A stretch of DNA of 64,000 nucleotides from Hymenopellis radicata (Eukaryota; Basidiomycota; Agaricomycetes; Agaricales; Physalacriaceae): positions 744,001 to 808,000 of the forward strand of contig JADNRX010000001.1 of the NCBI GenBank assembly GCA_015501595.1, written 5' to 3'. The notes below the pieces were generated by a model. That model was not told the DNA's origin and ran no database searches. It worked only from the letters and a program-made list of their open reading frames with translations. Below, piece by piece: positions 51,059 through 63,703 of the stretch; position 1 is the first letter of the stretch, and the number at the start of each line of letters is the position of its first letter. Both the position numbers and the translations under genes were made by a program.

Positions 51059-53390
51059 TCACGCAATCGCCCGAACTTTCAGAGGAAGACCGTCGACTGG
51101 TTCTGATGGCACAGTTAGACTTGCCCCCCGTCGTCGTTCAAAACTTACTGTAAGAGATGATATGATCAGCTTTCGGCGTTTGGCCCTGGTACGCTGGAGA
51201 GAACTCGAATTTGGTTATCAACGAGCTGTTAGTTAGTATCGATGTCAATTTCTTACTTGAACCATTTCAAGAACGCAGGCTCACGTCAAGATTGCCTTCA
51301 TTTCGAGGATCGCCTATTTCGTGTTATTTAGCTTTACCAACAACTGACAGGAAGGATTACCATATTTTTCCCAATGCAATTTCGAGGGCCGGTACTGAAA
51401 GTGATTCGAGAGAACGTCGGGTGATAAGTGTCAGGTAGATTCAGCCAGCGCTCCGGTCGAAAGCTGTCGATACGTTAGCGACCAATAAGATACATGGCCA
51501 TAACTCTTACTTTTCAGCATCTTCGCCCCACAAGTCTTCTGATGTGTTTATATTCCGTATCTGAAAGACGTCCTGAGACGAGAACATGAAGAATAATCAG
51601 ACAACATACGCATATGTGCATGAAAGTCCCTTTGGGTATCGCCATGCCTTTGATAGTGCAAGTTTCACGAGCCATTCTGCTTATGATGGGAATGGGAGAC
51701 ATCAGGCGTAGGCTCTCCATGCTATACGCCAGCCGGATGTCAGAATGACTCGTGGACAATGCAATTGCGACACGTACATGACACAGTCGAGGAAAGGCAG
51801 GGATTTCAATTGCTTGTAATCGGGTTTGAATGGGATGAATGCTGAGAGGACTTCTTCTCTGAGTCTATCTTGGCAGTCCTTGTGCGTTGCTAGTAGCCAG
51901 AGCGTCTATAAACGTTCTAAGATACTAGCTTGAATCAGTCTGAGCGCGACATACCCATGAAAGTCCGCTTGAAATCGTTTCGTGTCCCCCAATCAAGAAG
52001 GTTAACTGCACGGTAGTAGATGGAGAACATGAAAGATAGAAGAGAAAACTGTCACACACAACCTGATCCATTAAACCTTCATCCGTGAGGGCAAAGTCAG
52101 CATCGTCCTGTCTCGCGCGCACCAGCTCGCTCATGATATCTTTCTTCAACACCCATCATGAGCACCAGAAGCCTCATTTATCTTCTCAGCAAGCATCTGT
52201 CTCGCCACGCGGCGCACGGTGTTCATGGACTCAAGCAGCGTTGCGACGTCGTCTAGCAACTGGTATTAGAAACCTAGGCGGTTCTCTAGCAAGTGTAACG
52301 AACATACCGAAGAATCCGACTCCCGTGTATCGATACCATGCTCGATGTTGGTACGCCCATTCTGACGACATGAGCCAGATTCCGCCAGGGATATGCGCGA
52401 ACAAGAAAAAGACGGCCATGTTAGACGCTGAACTGATTGAGTGAGTGTTGTGATATCATGCAGAACTGTACCAGTTTGTATGCGCAGTATGTTTTCATAT
52501 GCGACAGAGAGCTCGTTGGATGAGTCGCAGATAGAATTCGAACGATAGCCGAACGCAGTTTCGCAGAGGATGTCGAGGGTTACTTTGCTGACTGAGAGAG
52601 AGCATTGGTACTTGTATTGGAAGAAAATTCGCCTCGTTGCACGTACGGAGATCATACATGTGAATGACATCGCTTCCGTCTTGCTTTAGACGCGCCGAGA
52701 GAACGTCAACGAAACTGTATACGCGTAAGATTGCCCTGGCGGCGTCTAAGGGGAAGGGCTACCTTTGAATTGGAGCATGATACATCTCGCTTTCTGAGAG
52801 GCAAAGTGAGCCGAATCTAGAGATATAAACGTACTCACGTGAAGAGAGGCTTGAGAGGGAGAACGCGGGATTCATAGCTTTCCGGATATGCTGGTGTTCA
52901 TCGCCATGGAGTGTCAGGAGCCCGCGACCAGCAATCAGTTCCAATAGCTTGTTAATGTACGTGCCCTGCAATAGCGTTCAAGCAGAGCAGAGAATCACCT
53001 GTCGAAATCCTCACTCGTGGATACGCCTTCCAGTTCTTGACCAAAATTTCTGACGCGACTTCATGGTCCAATATCAAGAGTCTTTCCATGCCAATCGGAG
53101 CCATGACACGGACAACCGGTCCATATTTCCTGAACCATTGACGCTGAGGTATCCCAATTCTTTCGCCATGAAAGGTCAGAAGGCGGCCAAGGATGGGGTG
53201 GCCAATAGAGGGACCTGGAACTGAACGAAGAGGTGACAGAAAGTACGGGTATAGGAACAATCTGTAGACCAGATAGACTATTGGGGCGTCAGTGGCGGTT
53301 CTTTGTATCAGGTACGAACTTGCCAACAAAGATGTAGATGCAGTTTCTGATTGTCAGGTTAGCGGCGCTGAAAGTGAATAGCTGAGGCAT
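51059..53390 (-). CDS. cytochrome P450, CYP4/CYP5037-like style
   Basis: Start at 53390 (MPQLFTFSAANLTIRNCIYI). The first intron (53278-53323) uses a GC..AG pair with the good donor GCAAGT. The proline hinge is LRSVPGPSIGHPILG. Other motifs are HGDEHQHIRKAMNPAFS, the I-helix LTFLIGGHETISSGLSW, the ExxR motif ESLRLMSPIPIISRMAR, FRPERWLNLP and the heme loop FSTGPRNCIGKNMAILEMKA. It ends KPVDGLPLKVRAIA at 51059. All key residues (GxET, ExxR, FxxGxRxCIG) are present. One base seems missing near 52148-52149, between EASGAHDGC and KKDIMSELVRA. It is an ER-bound monooxygenase; the substrate is unknown. About ten short introns are present. Confidence 0.85.
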
Positions 53391-53847
53391 TCTGGCGCCG
53401 GATAGACGGTTGGAAAGGACATGAGCTCATTATAAACAAGAGGGAGTTCGAGATATCCTTCAAGTAAGGACATTGCATGACGAGACGAATGGACGATCCA
53501 ATGCATACTTTCGAGCTCTGCGCGGAAGCAGAATTCGGAGCGATCGGACCGGTGCCGAGATCAAAAAATGATTGTTGCCTGTCAGTGCCTTGCTTTGAGG
53601 TTCTGCGCTAGTTGAATTGGTTGTCCTGGTTGTCGCTGACCGTCTTGCATTCCTTTCCTTTTGGCGAGGAGCTGTGCTCTTTTTGACTTTACTTTCGTTC
53701 TTTTGTCGACTGGATCGCTCTTTTTACTTCAAAATCACTTGAATACTAATCCAGGTCAGTTTCAAATCCATCATTCTCTCAGCCATCAATAAAACCCGAC
53801 AAACGGGTTCTCACTCACGCTCCCTTCCAGCTCACCTACTCTCACTA
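53391..53847. other. divergent intergenic region
   Basis: About 455 bp between the divergent starts of the second P450 and the exon-array gene. The right half is rich in CTTT/TTTC pyrimidine tracts (53630-53830), typical of fungal core promoters just before the ATG. No gene is present. Confidence 0.5.
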
Positions 53848-56800
53848 ATGTCTCGACTGACTGCCTCTCCTTTCGTTAAACCCTCGCCACTAGACTTCGG
53901 CCGTAGACCGCTCACGCCTCCAGAGACTACCGTCAATGAGCATGCGCATTCGATTTCTGTTGCAGGCGTCCCCGAACAACAACGCCCTTCCGACGCAGAG
54001 TCTGTTGCGTCTGCACTTGCCCAGGATCCTGGAGCACGGTTTCGCAGGGTGTCGTCGTTGGCTTATCATTCCTCCGGCCTGAGAGACGCGCGGGAACGGT
54101 CGGCCCAGAAAAGTTTCAAGTCCTTTATAATTGTTACGCCTCCTCCTTCTTTCTTGAACGAATATGGACCGCTGGGTCATACGCTGTCCTCCGGACCCTC
54201 CCACCGCTTGAGCCAAGGTCTATTGATGCCTCTCTTCCCAACGGTACGTGGTCGACATTGGACCCGGAAGCTACGTACTAAAAAGATTCCCACCAGATGT
54301 ACGGACAGTTGACTGCCATCGCGAAGGAATACGCATTTCCCAATATTTCGGGTCTATGCCTGTACCTCCACTATTACGACAGTGGTATTACCTGCACGCC
54401 TCGCATTTCGGATGACACCTGGAATCATTTATGGGGCTCGATGCTTGACGGTTCGACCGGTGGTAACCCGAAATTGCCTATCTGCGGGAAGATAGAGTTC
54501 GACATTGATCTGCAGCAAGCTCGCTGGTATAGCGCCTGGGTAGCCTCGGCGCAGCGAAATATTATCATAGATCCTGCTCCCCCCGGGAGAGCTCATATTC
54601 GCGGAGAAAGCAGAGGAACATTTACTACTGATGCACGAACTACTGACGACCAGTCCGACCTTCCATCAAGGCCTCGGCACGTTCCCCGAAAGCTGTCTCT
54701 TGTGGACCGCTTCGATACCGCATCGTCTATCACGTCAAGACCTTTGAACAATGCGCAGACAGTGACACCCCCAGAGAACACACCTTCACGTGCGTTGTCG
54801 CCGATCTTCCAGCTTGATGAACCTGTATCATCAAAGAACGAGTTGGAATTCAGGGTCAAGTCGTGGCGCGCAAGTGCGAAACTCGACCCCACGCCTTTGG
54901 GCGCTATGGGGCAAACAAGTTTGGAACCGGCAAACATGCCAAACGACTTTGAACTCAACGACGACTTCTCTACCGGAGAAGAACCGCTACGTCTCGAAGA
55001 CTTCACTTGGTCAATCTCTTCGAGAGGCCCTGGAAGCGACATTCTTGATTCCCCAGTTTCGTGTAGCCGTCTTCCTTCTGTTCACATAGCAGCTCGCGCC
55101 GCGGGCTCGGTGTGCTTGACGCCATCCGTTGCTACGTCCTTTGGGCCTTCAGACTACACGCTGTCTCCCCTCTCAGCTTCTAGCTTCCGTCTTCCCACCC
55201 CCGATATTGCGCAGCGGTTCTACGAGGATTGTCCCATGACGCCGACAACCGCGACGAGCTGGGGACCGGCTTCAGTGTATTCCAACGAGGCTTGGTACGA
55301 TGAGTCGGACGGTGGATATTCCCTCGACATCGCACAACGCATGATTATGAGCCCTCCAGACACCCCATGCACTGCGACCAGCTGGGGCCCCGCTTCGTGG
55401 CCGGCATCTCCACTGTCCGAGTATAGAGCTCCCTCGATTGATCTTGGGGAACGCGGAGTGTACAGTCGTCCTGCTACCCCATCAACTGCAACTTCTTGGG
55501 GCGCGCCTCTCTCGTATCCACCCAGCCCTACGACCCCATTCTATGTCTCTACCCCGGATGTGGGCCAGCGTTCCTTTGATCTTGATGGACCAAGGAGTGC
55601 GCCCTGGCCACATGTTTTGCCTTATGGTGAGGCGCCGACGCAAAGTGTCGAACCTGCACCAGCGAAACCTGAGCGACGTGCGACGGTCACCGGTAGTCCT
55701 TGGGCGTATGTCTGGCCGTACACAAAGTATTCAATTTCGTACCCAAGTCTCATCATTTGTACGTCTGCCTTGCAGCTTTTGAATTTTGCACTCACATTTG
55801 ATACAGATCCTGCCGTGTATCCTAATTTCGATCTCTATCCGGCAACGAGTATGGCGCACTCCGACGTTCGTTCCAAATCAGCGAGCAGGGAGCCTGTGAT
55901 TATCAAGTGTCCTACCTTCTACCCGAACTTTGATCTATGTAAGGTGTTCATCATTTTTATGACAGACTGAAGTTGATTTGCTGAAACAGATTCGCCTGTC
56001 TATCCGTACAATCTGTCTATGATATATGCTCCATCTTACCCGCCAGAAGATGAGATCAACGTGCAACCTAGCGTTGGTGTTCATTATCCTACGTTTGACC
56101 TGTGTTAGTCCAATGTTCAATACTTACTGTCAAAATTGCTGACTTTTGGTAAAGATCCAAGTGTTTATCCTTTTGTTACACCTTACCCGTCGGTCGTATG
56201 CATGAAGGCGATGTCTACTGCCGTGCAACGTAAACAGCGTACATCGGCTTCTTCTCATTGCAGCACTTCGGCTCCTTCTCAGTCCGGTACAGTCGACGTC
56301 AAGGTTGGCGTGCACTATCCGACCTTCGAACTTTGTGAGTGTTTTTTGCATGGAACGTCTTTTTATACTCATGGATATCAGACCCGAACGTGTATCCCTA
56401 TGTATCGCCGTACCCGTCCGTACTCTCGATGAGGAAGGAACCATCGTCCGTCCAACACCGTACAGCTTGTTATCCTGACTTCGAGTTATGTGAGCAGACC
56501 TTCTCGCCATATTGGTCCATGCTAACAGATTTGAAGTTACTCCGATCGAAAGGATGTCGATATCCCCCGTGAAGGAACGGTACGCAACCATTTCGTGCGC
56601 ATCGGGCACTGCTTATCCGGTCTTCAATTTGTGTAAGTTCGATTTTCTTATTACTGAGCTGCAACTGATAGATGTATGCAGACCCGGCTGTGTATCCTCA
56701 CTTTGACTTGTATCCATCTGTGATCACTATGAGCTCCGCGAAAGTGTCTTCGAGTCCTCGAGCAAGCATGTTAATTTCTGTGCACATGCCTAGTCGTTAC

Positions 56801-59053
56801 CCAGTGCTCCATCTTTGTAAGTTGGTTTCCTCACGTCTTGTGCGTTTTGCTGAATATGATGTCTTCAAGACCCAGCCGTATATCCCCATTTCGAGTTGTA
56901 CCCATCTCTCCCTGATGATGTTCTGGAGAAGCAAGAAACCACTGCATATTATCAGTCGGGGTTGACCTGCGTGTATCCTGCGTTCAACTTGTGTATGCCT
57001 CAAGACCTTCCTCTGTGGTTGTTGTGTCGCTTATGAGACCTTTCTAGATCCCGCTGTGTACCCGTTCTTTGATCTGTACCCTGCTGTGTTGGTGTCGTGT
57101 AGTAAACACGTCGAACCAGTTCTGTCCAATGCTCTGCAGTATCCCTTGTTCAACATATGTATGCTCTTTACTTTATAACACGATGAAGACTGACACGCAT
57201 GCAGATCCGGCTGTGTATCCTGAATTCGACTTGTATCCTTCTCTTGGACCGGTCATCGCGCCTTTGAAGTCTCAGGAAGTAGGGATTGTGGCGAAAACTG
57301 TCTACCCGTTCTTGACAATATGTATGTTGCTCAGCACAGTTCATTGATAACAGAAAGGACTGATGGTCGTTTCGATCCAGCTGTGTATCCCGAATGCGCT
57401 TCATCTCGACCGATCATTGAGTCTCTCAAGAGACGAGATGTGGGTATCGTGGCACGAACGGTCTACCCCTTCTTGACAATCTGTATGTTGCTCAACATGG
57501 TTCATGGATACAAGAAAGCTGAATAAGAATATCTAGACCCGGCTGTGTATCCCGACTTCGACTTGTATCCCTCTCGTGGCCCGATCATCGAGGCTCTCAA
57601 GACACGAGATGTCGGTATCGTGGCAAGAACGGTCTACCCTTTCTTGACAATCTGTATGTTGCTCAACATGGTTCATGGATACTAGAAAGCTGAATAATGA
57701 ATATTTAGATCCGGCTGTGTATCCCGAATTCGACTTGTATCCCTCTCGTGGCCCGATCATTGAGGCTCTCAAGACACGAGATGTCGGTATCGTGGCAAGA
57801 ACGGTCTACCCTTTCTTGATAATCTGTATGTTTGCTCGGCACGGTTAATTAATAAGAACAAAGACTGATGATCGTTTAGATCCAGCTGCGTATCCCGAAT
57901 TCGACTTGTACCCTTCTCGTGGACCGATCATTGAACCATTCAAGACACGGGAGGTGGGCGTCGTGACGAAGACGGTCTATCCTTATTTGACAATCTGTAC
58001 GTTCATCGACACCTTTCATTGATGTCTGAACGCCGAACTGAGCTTACTTCAGATCCTGCGGTTTATCCTCATTTTGACCTGTGGCCCGCTCCGTCAGCGT
58101 CCAACTTGGAATCTTCGCAACCTCGCGACATTGTCATGAATGGCCGTGCTGAAGCCAAGCCCCAACTTGCTAAACGTCCTGCCAAAACGCACCTCCAGCT
58201 GCATAACGAGGTCTTCATCCTTGGAAGCTCCAAAAACCTGAAGATCTCTACTGTTACGGAACCACGCGTCTTGGTTCGTGAGAAATTGCCCGTTCCGATT
58301 CGCGAGGAATCGCCCATTTCAATTCGTGAGAAATCGCCCGTCTCAATTCGCAAGGAGTCGCCCGTTGCAAGTCGCGAGCAGTCGCCTGAGGCAAGTCGCC
58401 AGAACTCGCCCTTGTCGACTCGCGAAGACTCCCCAGTCTCAACTCGCGGCGACTCACCGGTCTCAATCGCAAGCCACCGTGAATCGCTACGCGGTGGTCC
58501 TCCTGTAGGGTTTCGACCTGCTCGTCCCCGTTCACGGGCAGGTTCCGTCATTGGGCTCCCACCAGGTCCTCCCCCGACCAGGAGTCTTCCACCTGTAACT
58601 GGCCCTCCGCAACGTGGCTTACCACGGCCTCCAGTCTCGGCAGAACATGGGGACCCTGCTCATCGGTTTAGCACGATAGAGTCGGCCTTGCCATCGCGAC
58701 CAGACGTTCACCGCACGCAGAGCATGTCAACTAGATCGTATGCGTATGGGCGCAGGGAGCTGCCCAGGCTACCATCTGTCGACGAAACCCTGTCACGAAG
58801 TAGCTCGACGATCCTTCCCGCACATGCGAAGGTTCACGCCGCCGAGCTTTCACGCTCAAACTCAGGCTCGATGACTTCGCGACCAGTGCGCAAACGCGAC
58901 AGTCTCGTGCTCCAGCGGGTGAAAGCCATCAATTCCGGTATCGTAGGAGATGAGAGGCATTCCGCGCATCTGGATGCGCTTGACACGTTTCCGGCGCCTC
59001 CAGGTCAGAGAGCAGTGAGAAGCTTGGATCATAGCAGATACCCTTCGAAATAG
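53848..59053 (+). CDS. large Ser/Pro-rich protein with tandem YP-exon array
   Basis: The ATG at 53848 starts a Ser/Pro-rich region. After one intron comes the most ordered part: MYGQLTAIAKEYAFPNISGL, then CTPRISDDTWNHLWGSML and LPICGKIEFDIDLQQARWYS. A middle part repeats TPxTATSWGPAS with DIAQR (about six times). From 55807 fourteen small exons each encode a unit that begins PAVYPxFDLYPS-like and ends YPxFxLY. Every intron splits the last Tyr codon after its first base, so each unit is a symmetric 1-1 exon. The last exon (58053-59053) holds octapeptide repeats and a basic Ser/Pro tail. There is no signal peptide or enzyme motif. Similar mushroom proteins are often labelled proteophosphoglycan-like, a name that carries no functional evidence. 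It is likely cytosolic, disordered and phosphorylated. Confidence 0.75.
55807..58075 (+). repeat. 14-unit tandem array of exon-intron repeats
   Basis: Units (exons) are 55807-55938, 55990-56103, 56155-56334, 56382-56489, 56537-56632, 56682-56816, 56870-56992, 57048-57158, 57205-57321, 57375-57482, 57537-57653, 57709-57825 and 57880-57996, plus the start of 58053-59053. Introns are about 46-57 nt. Units 9-13 are nearly identical in both exon (GPIIEALKTRDVGIVARTVY) and intron (gtatgttgctcaacatgg), so they are recent copies; units 1-8 are older. Unit 10 lacks FDLYP and has CG in place of the AG acceptor before ATCCAGC. Confidence 0.85.
58277..58468 (+). repeat. coding minisatellite, 8 x 24 bp
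   Basis: Eight in-frame octapeptides of the form R-E-x-S-P-V-S-I: REKLPVPI, REESPISI, REKSPVSI, RKESPVAS, REQSPEAS, RQNSPLST, REDSPVST, RGDSPVSI. Nearly every unit offers a Ser-Pro site for proline-directed kinases. Confidence 0.9.
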
Positions 59054-59093
59054 TACATACAATAGACTAGCTTTACAACACTTGATTAATGAA

Positions 59094-60158
59094 TTACTGT
59101 GGATCTTCATCATCGCTTTCGTCGTGCGTCTGTGTTGATGCCCCGAGGACATGACCTGAACCTGGCATGGCATTAGCAGGCTCGTCGTCGTCGTCGTCGT
59201 CGCTGCCATGGGGTTGGGGTGCTACTGCTGCCATTTCCTTTGCGGCGGCGCGAGCAGCTAGCCGTGCCTCTCTAGCCTGTTTTTCCCGCTGATCATTCTC
59301 TAGTTTGCTCTTCCTGTCATCCATAAAAGCAAGTTTGACCTGACATACAAGTAAGTAAACACATGGTAACACCATTCCATGGGAAAGACTCGCCTTTTCT
59401 GCAGCAGCTTGAGCTACAGCCTTCTCCGCCTTCTTCCCTGCATCAATTCGCTCTTGCTTTTCAGCCTCGAGTTTGAGCGCTTCTTGAAGTAGAGCCTAAT
59501 CGATGGAGGGGGGTAAACACAATTATATAAAGTCGAACAGACTTTTTAACGCACACAACCAATCTTGAGATCTTCGAAGTGGCGCGAGTTGAATGTGTAA
59601 TATGGCTGAAAGTTGACGACCTAGATTGAGTATGTGTATGAACGTTGAGAGGAAGTGAGGGTGAAGAGGCCGTGTACCTCGGGGCGGAAGCCAAGCTGTG
59701 AGTGGATGAATAGATGGAATATAAGTGGCGGTGGCAATGGACTGACCTCGATGGCATATTCCAACGCGCCCTTGCGATCCATGAGATTGCGCTTGATGAC
59801 GCTGTTCGTCGGCTTGAACTGCCTGAATTTGGGATTCTCCGGCTCGCGTATCAGGTTCTCGCATATCGTCAACAGCGTCTGGGGAGATGTTGAAAGACAG
59901 CTCAAGTGCTCAGTGGAAGAGCGGATATACTTTTAGCGAGGCAAGCGCCTGGTCTTTCGGGTTTGGCCTCATGATACCTGGATCTATCATTCTTCGGAAC
60001 GTCTGGCGTCGTTCGTGTTCGGCAGCGAGTTGGGCAGCAGACTTTTGTGGCGGTAATGATCGTGTCCGTCGTTCCACAGCTTCAGCCAGCGTATCCGGTG
60101 AGATGTACGACGTGCTCGGACTCTCTCCAAGCGTTTCGCCATGGCTAGGATGCGACAT
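59094..60158 (-). CDS. PUB-domain protein
   Basis: Start at 60158 (MSHPSHGETLGESPSTSYIS). A PUB/PUG domain follows: TLLTICENLIREPENPKFRQ, then FKPTNSVIKRNLMDRKGALE and YAIELGFRPEVVNFQPYYTF. A long charged helix rich in Lys/Glu/Ala (KLEAEKQERIDAGKKAEKAV, then REKQAREARLAARAAAKEM) leads to an acidic tail with a run of Asp (GSDDDDDDEPANA). PUB domains bind the C-terminal tail of the AAA-ATPase p97/Cdc48, so the protein probably recruits Cdc48 to ubiquitin- or glycoprotein-related substrates. No transglutaminase (PNGase) or UBX domain is seen in this gene. Five or so introns are present and the frame is intact. Confidence 0.82.
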
Positions 60159-60382
60159 TATCGAACAGAATTAAGGCTATAGGAGGAGGCGCTAATGACG
60201 GTGTAAGTCAAAGGTGTGTTCATGGTGTATACACAGCGATGAGTCAGCACGACCCTTAAGCGGAACCGTTAAACGCTGGACAAGTTCATGAGATTTGAAA
60301 GGAGTGTTACAAATAGCTAAAAAATATTCAAGATGGCACTACTTGCTGTGTCTAAAAGCTGGTTCGTACATAAATTAGTAAA

Positions 60383-63300
60383 TTACACGTCAAGATCTGA
60401 ATCATCCGAGTCTTCAGACTCAGACCTCAGTTGGCTGTCATCATTATATTCTGCGTTAGAACGATAGGATCGCTGGTTGGCGTCCTCTAGTTCAAGAGAA
60501 ACATCGTCGTCAGAGGAGCTATCGCTGCTCCAGGACTGCTCTGTTCGCGGAGTTACAGACTCATGCTCCTGAGGATGCTCTCGCAAACCGGCCAGTCGTA
60601 TGTTGGGGAATGAGTTTGTACGCAATCGTCGGAACAACCCATTGTTGTTCGGTATGCGTCCATACACCGCGTTCTGCTCCGTCTCGTCCCGACTGCCGTG
60701 GTGGAGTAGATCGGCAACCCATTTCCTGCGCACAGTTGACGAACGTAGAGGGTCCTGCGTGGGATCTACTATGTTGGCTTGAGGATTATTTGAGTGGGTA
60801 TTATGTCCCCGACGGAAGAACCAGCGGGTACCGTTCGAGAAGGCGGCTTCGGCGTCGGTATCCACGGACAATGGAAGGTCTGAGCCCGTGGGAGGCGGTG
60901 TCGCCTTTTCATCTGGCTGAGCAGTCGCTTTGTGCTTGTTCCGCAACATTTGGCGGACAGCCGTGCGTCCCAGATAGATCTGCTTTTCTATCCGCATCCT
61001 GTTGCCGATCATATGTAACTGGTGAGGGAGGTCAGAGGCGGGTTTAGTGCTACTCGTCCTCGACGTACTTTGGGCCAGGTGACTAGCTTGCCGACTTTCA
61101 TCATCCTGTCGAGATCTTCAACATCAGGATCTTCCAGGATGCGTACCCAGTCCTGAAAGAGGTTAGCCCGAGACATCAGGTCCCAGAACAAAACTCACTA
61201 AAGCTCGTGTCTTGGGCCAGATTCTGAAAATAGTCATGTTAACGGAATGTCAGTTTTGAGAACCGAAGAACGTACGTGATTGCTCCCTCAAACCGTTGAA
61301 GGAAGATACTAGACCAGTCTTGCCCAAGAATTTCTGGTAAAAGTTCGAGATCACGAATGACTTTGAAGTTCTTGGTCAACTCGTGCTTCAGCCACTGCTC
61401 CCCGGCCGAGAGAAGGAAATTGCCTCTCCATCCTAGGAGATGTCAGATTGAACGAACCTGGCAGGATCAACAACGTTCCAAACCTTTGCCTTTGCGATGC
61501 GCTACTGGTCGACCCGGGGATCCTCGAGGCGCGAAGAAGAATAGATGAACATGAGGATTTACTTGGGAGACCACAGGATGGGTAACTAGAAGGACACGGT
61601 AAATCCTTCTGAAATACAGACACCCTCGATACGTCACGTACCGTTATAGTATAAATTCAACGCTTGAAGCGGGATATCAACCCTGTTGCGCTGGGCATCA
61701 GTAAAATGAAATAGTCGGGACGCATCTGAACATACCGGAGTGAGCCATCCTTCCACCTGCTGCCCCAGTTCCAGGGAACAGCAGTGCCATCCTGGAGTTT
61801 CTCCATGAGGACAACAGGGTTCATGATGCCAGGGACAGCAGCCGACGCTAACAAGGTTGACCATATTATAGTATCGGGAGCGGTAACATAATTAAGAACT
61901 TTGGTTGGACTGTGGCGATCTGCAGGGATAACAGTGATATTGAGTATGCGTCCGGTCCGCATATAGGCTTCCTTGAACGTCATAGAGCCTCTTGTAAACC
62001 AAGTACTCTTGAAAAACGTTAGAGGAGAAAGGGTTCATAATCTGGGGATATCCGTACTTTACGCGCCCAACTATAGAAAATAGTGAGCAACTGGTCGAAC
62101 ATAAGAAGTTAGGACATACGTTACACTGTCAAAGCGGGCACCAGTTTCCCAGAGACGTTTCCCCCAAACAGAAAAAGGTTCATCACAGGCTGTCAGGCGC
62201 TCCGCGAGTTCGGGTATGAGAATTTCTTTCAATTCTTCTTCGGTATAACAGGCTGTGAGTGCGGCGATAAGACCACCAGCGCTGGTTCCTGTAATGACGC
62301 GCGGCAGAACTCCTGCATCGAGGAAAGCTCGTACAACACCATAATGATCTGAATTGTACGTAAGACACCGTGGCGCAACGAAAAAGTTATGCTTACAATA
62401 CCCAAGAGCAGCACCACCAGATAGGCAGAGCGCGGATATACCTGGAGAGTGTTGGCTACGTTGCATGTGATAGACAAACGATAGGTATACCTAAGTTTGT
62501 GTTGGCACTCTTGAAGAACTTCTTCTTCTCCTCAACAGATAGATCTGGGGTCTCGCGTATGTATTCGAGAGCCTTTTCCTGCTCGTTGAGATATGCTATG
62601 GAAGATGAGGACGCGAATTAAACGCCACTGAAGGTACGCACATTCGAGGAGATCCTTCGTTCCATAGAAAGTCTAAGGTTCGCGTAAGTGAAGAATCCAT
62701 AGAACAAATGTATGACAGACTTCACTGTAAAGTCTATACGCAACTGTGTTAGTTGAGAAAGAGGTAAATATAAAGAGTCTTACCGAGAGGATTCGATGCC
62801 GGCGAAGTTGGCCCGTATGCAAGTTTCGAGGACTCCCAGGCAGCCGCGCGCGTCCTTCTTCTCCCGGAGATTCCTTAAAGAGCGCCCAACCTTCTTAATC
62901 AATCTCCAGTCGTAATACGGGTCTTCATCGACCTTCTTCCACTCATCGAAATGCAAGTACTTGTCGAGCTCCATTGCGCCTACTTTCCATTCCTTGGTGA
63001 TGGCTGTTAGATCGCGTACAAATGGGATGAAACAGGGACGACGCACTTCGTAGCTTTTGGATGCCCGTAATTTCTTTCTCAAAACACCCTTCCTACCTCT
63101 CCCTGGGGAAGCCGAGTAAGATGATTATAGTTGGCGTTTCATTGGGGAACGTACAGGCTGAGATCCATTCTTTGGTGTTGACGAGCTGTCGTAGGAGGAC
63201 ATATAGACCAAATTCGGCGCCAATGAAGAGGAATATTAAGAGCTGCGCGTCAAGGTGAGCATGCGACGGGATGGAAGCTGGGCGCGCACCAGTAATGGCC

Positions 63301-63703
63301 ATCGGACAATGAGGAAAAGCCAGTCGTGTCCTAGCCGTTTGTGGGCGCGGTCTTTCTTTTTCCGTCTAGAGAGCCTGTCTGAGAGCGAGCGAGTGCGAGG
63401 TGTGACTTGCACTCACTTCTTGACTTTCAAGTTGATTGGTGCCCAGTCGGAGAGCGCTGATATTTTGCGGATCCTGGCTGACGGCGGCGGAGCCGTTGAG
63501 CCTATCTGTGGGGACGCGAGACCGCCGCTGCTCTCGACATAGACCTCATCGGCGGACAAAGCGGCTGCAAATGCTTGTAGGTGTCTGTTGCGGTGTAAGC
63601 TGGTTTGAATGATGTTCTGGAGGACGAGAACTTACTGTTCGACGGGATAGACGGCGTCCCAGATACTGGTGCCATTATTGTGGTGCCCATTGGATTCCGC
63701 CAT
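60383..63703 (-). CDS. patatin-type triacylglycerol lipase (Tgl3/4/5 family)
   Basis: The ATG at 63703 starts AESNGHHNNGTSIWDAVYPV. A transmembrane or hairpin segment (RWPLLLIFLFIGAEFGLYVL) comes before the DUF3336-type region (EWKVGAMELDKYLHFDEWKK, then DARGCLGVLETCIRANFAGI). The patatin domain has the oxyanion motif LCLSGGAALGYYHYG, the nucleophile elbow GTSAGG and the Asp motif KDGSLRVDIP. A C-terminal tail of about 200 residues is acidic and Ser-rich (SDSSSDDDVSLELEDANQ). Family members hydrolyse triacylglycerol on lipid droplets and some also act on steryl esters or lysophospholipids. All junctions checked keep the frame. The strand and start are firm. Confidence 0.9.

Noticed and set aside
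54593..55042. 149-codon minus-strand frame
   Set aside because: It is antisense to a long intact exon of the exon-array gene with stronger composition and splice support.
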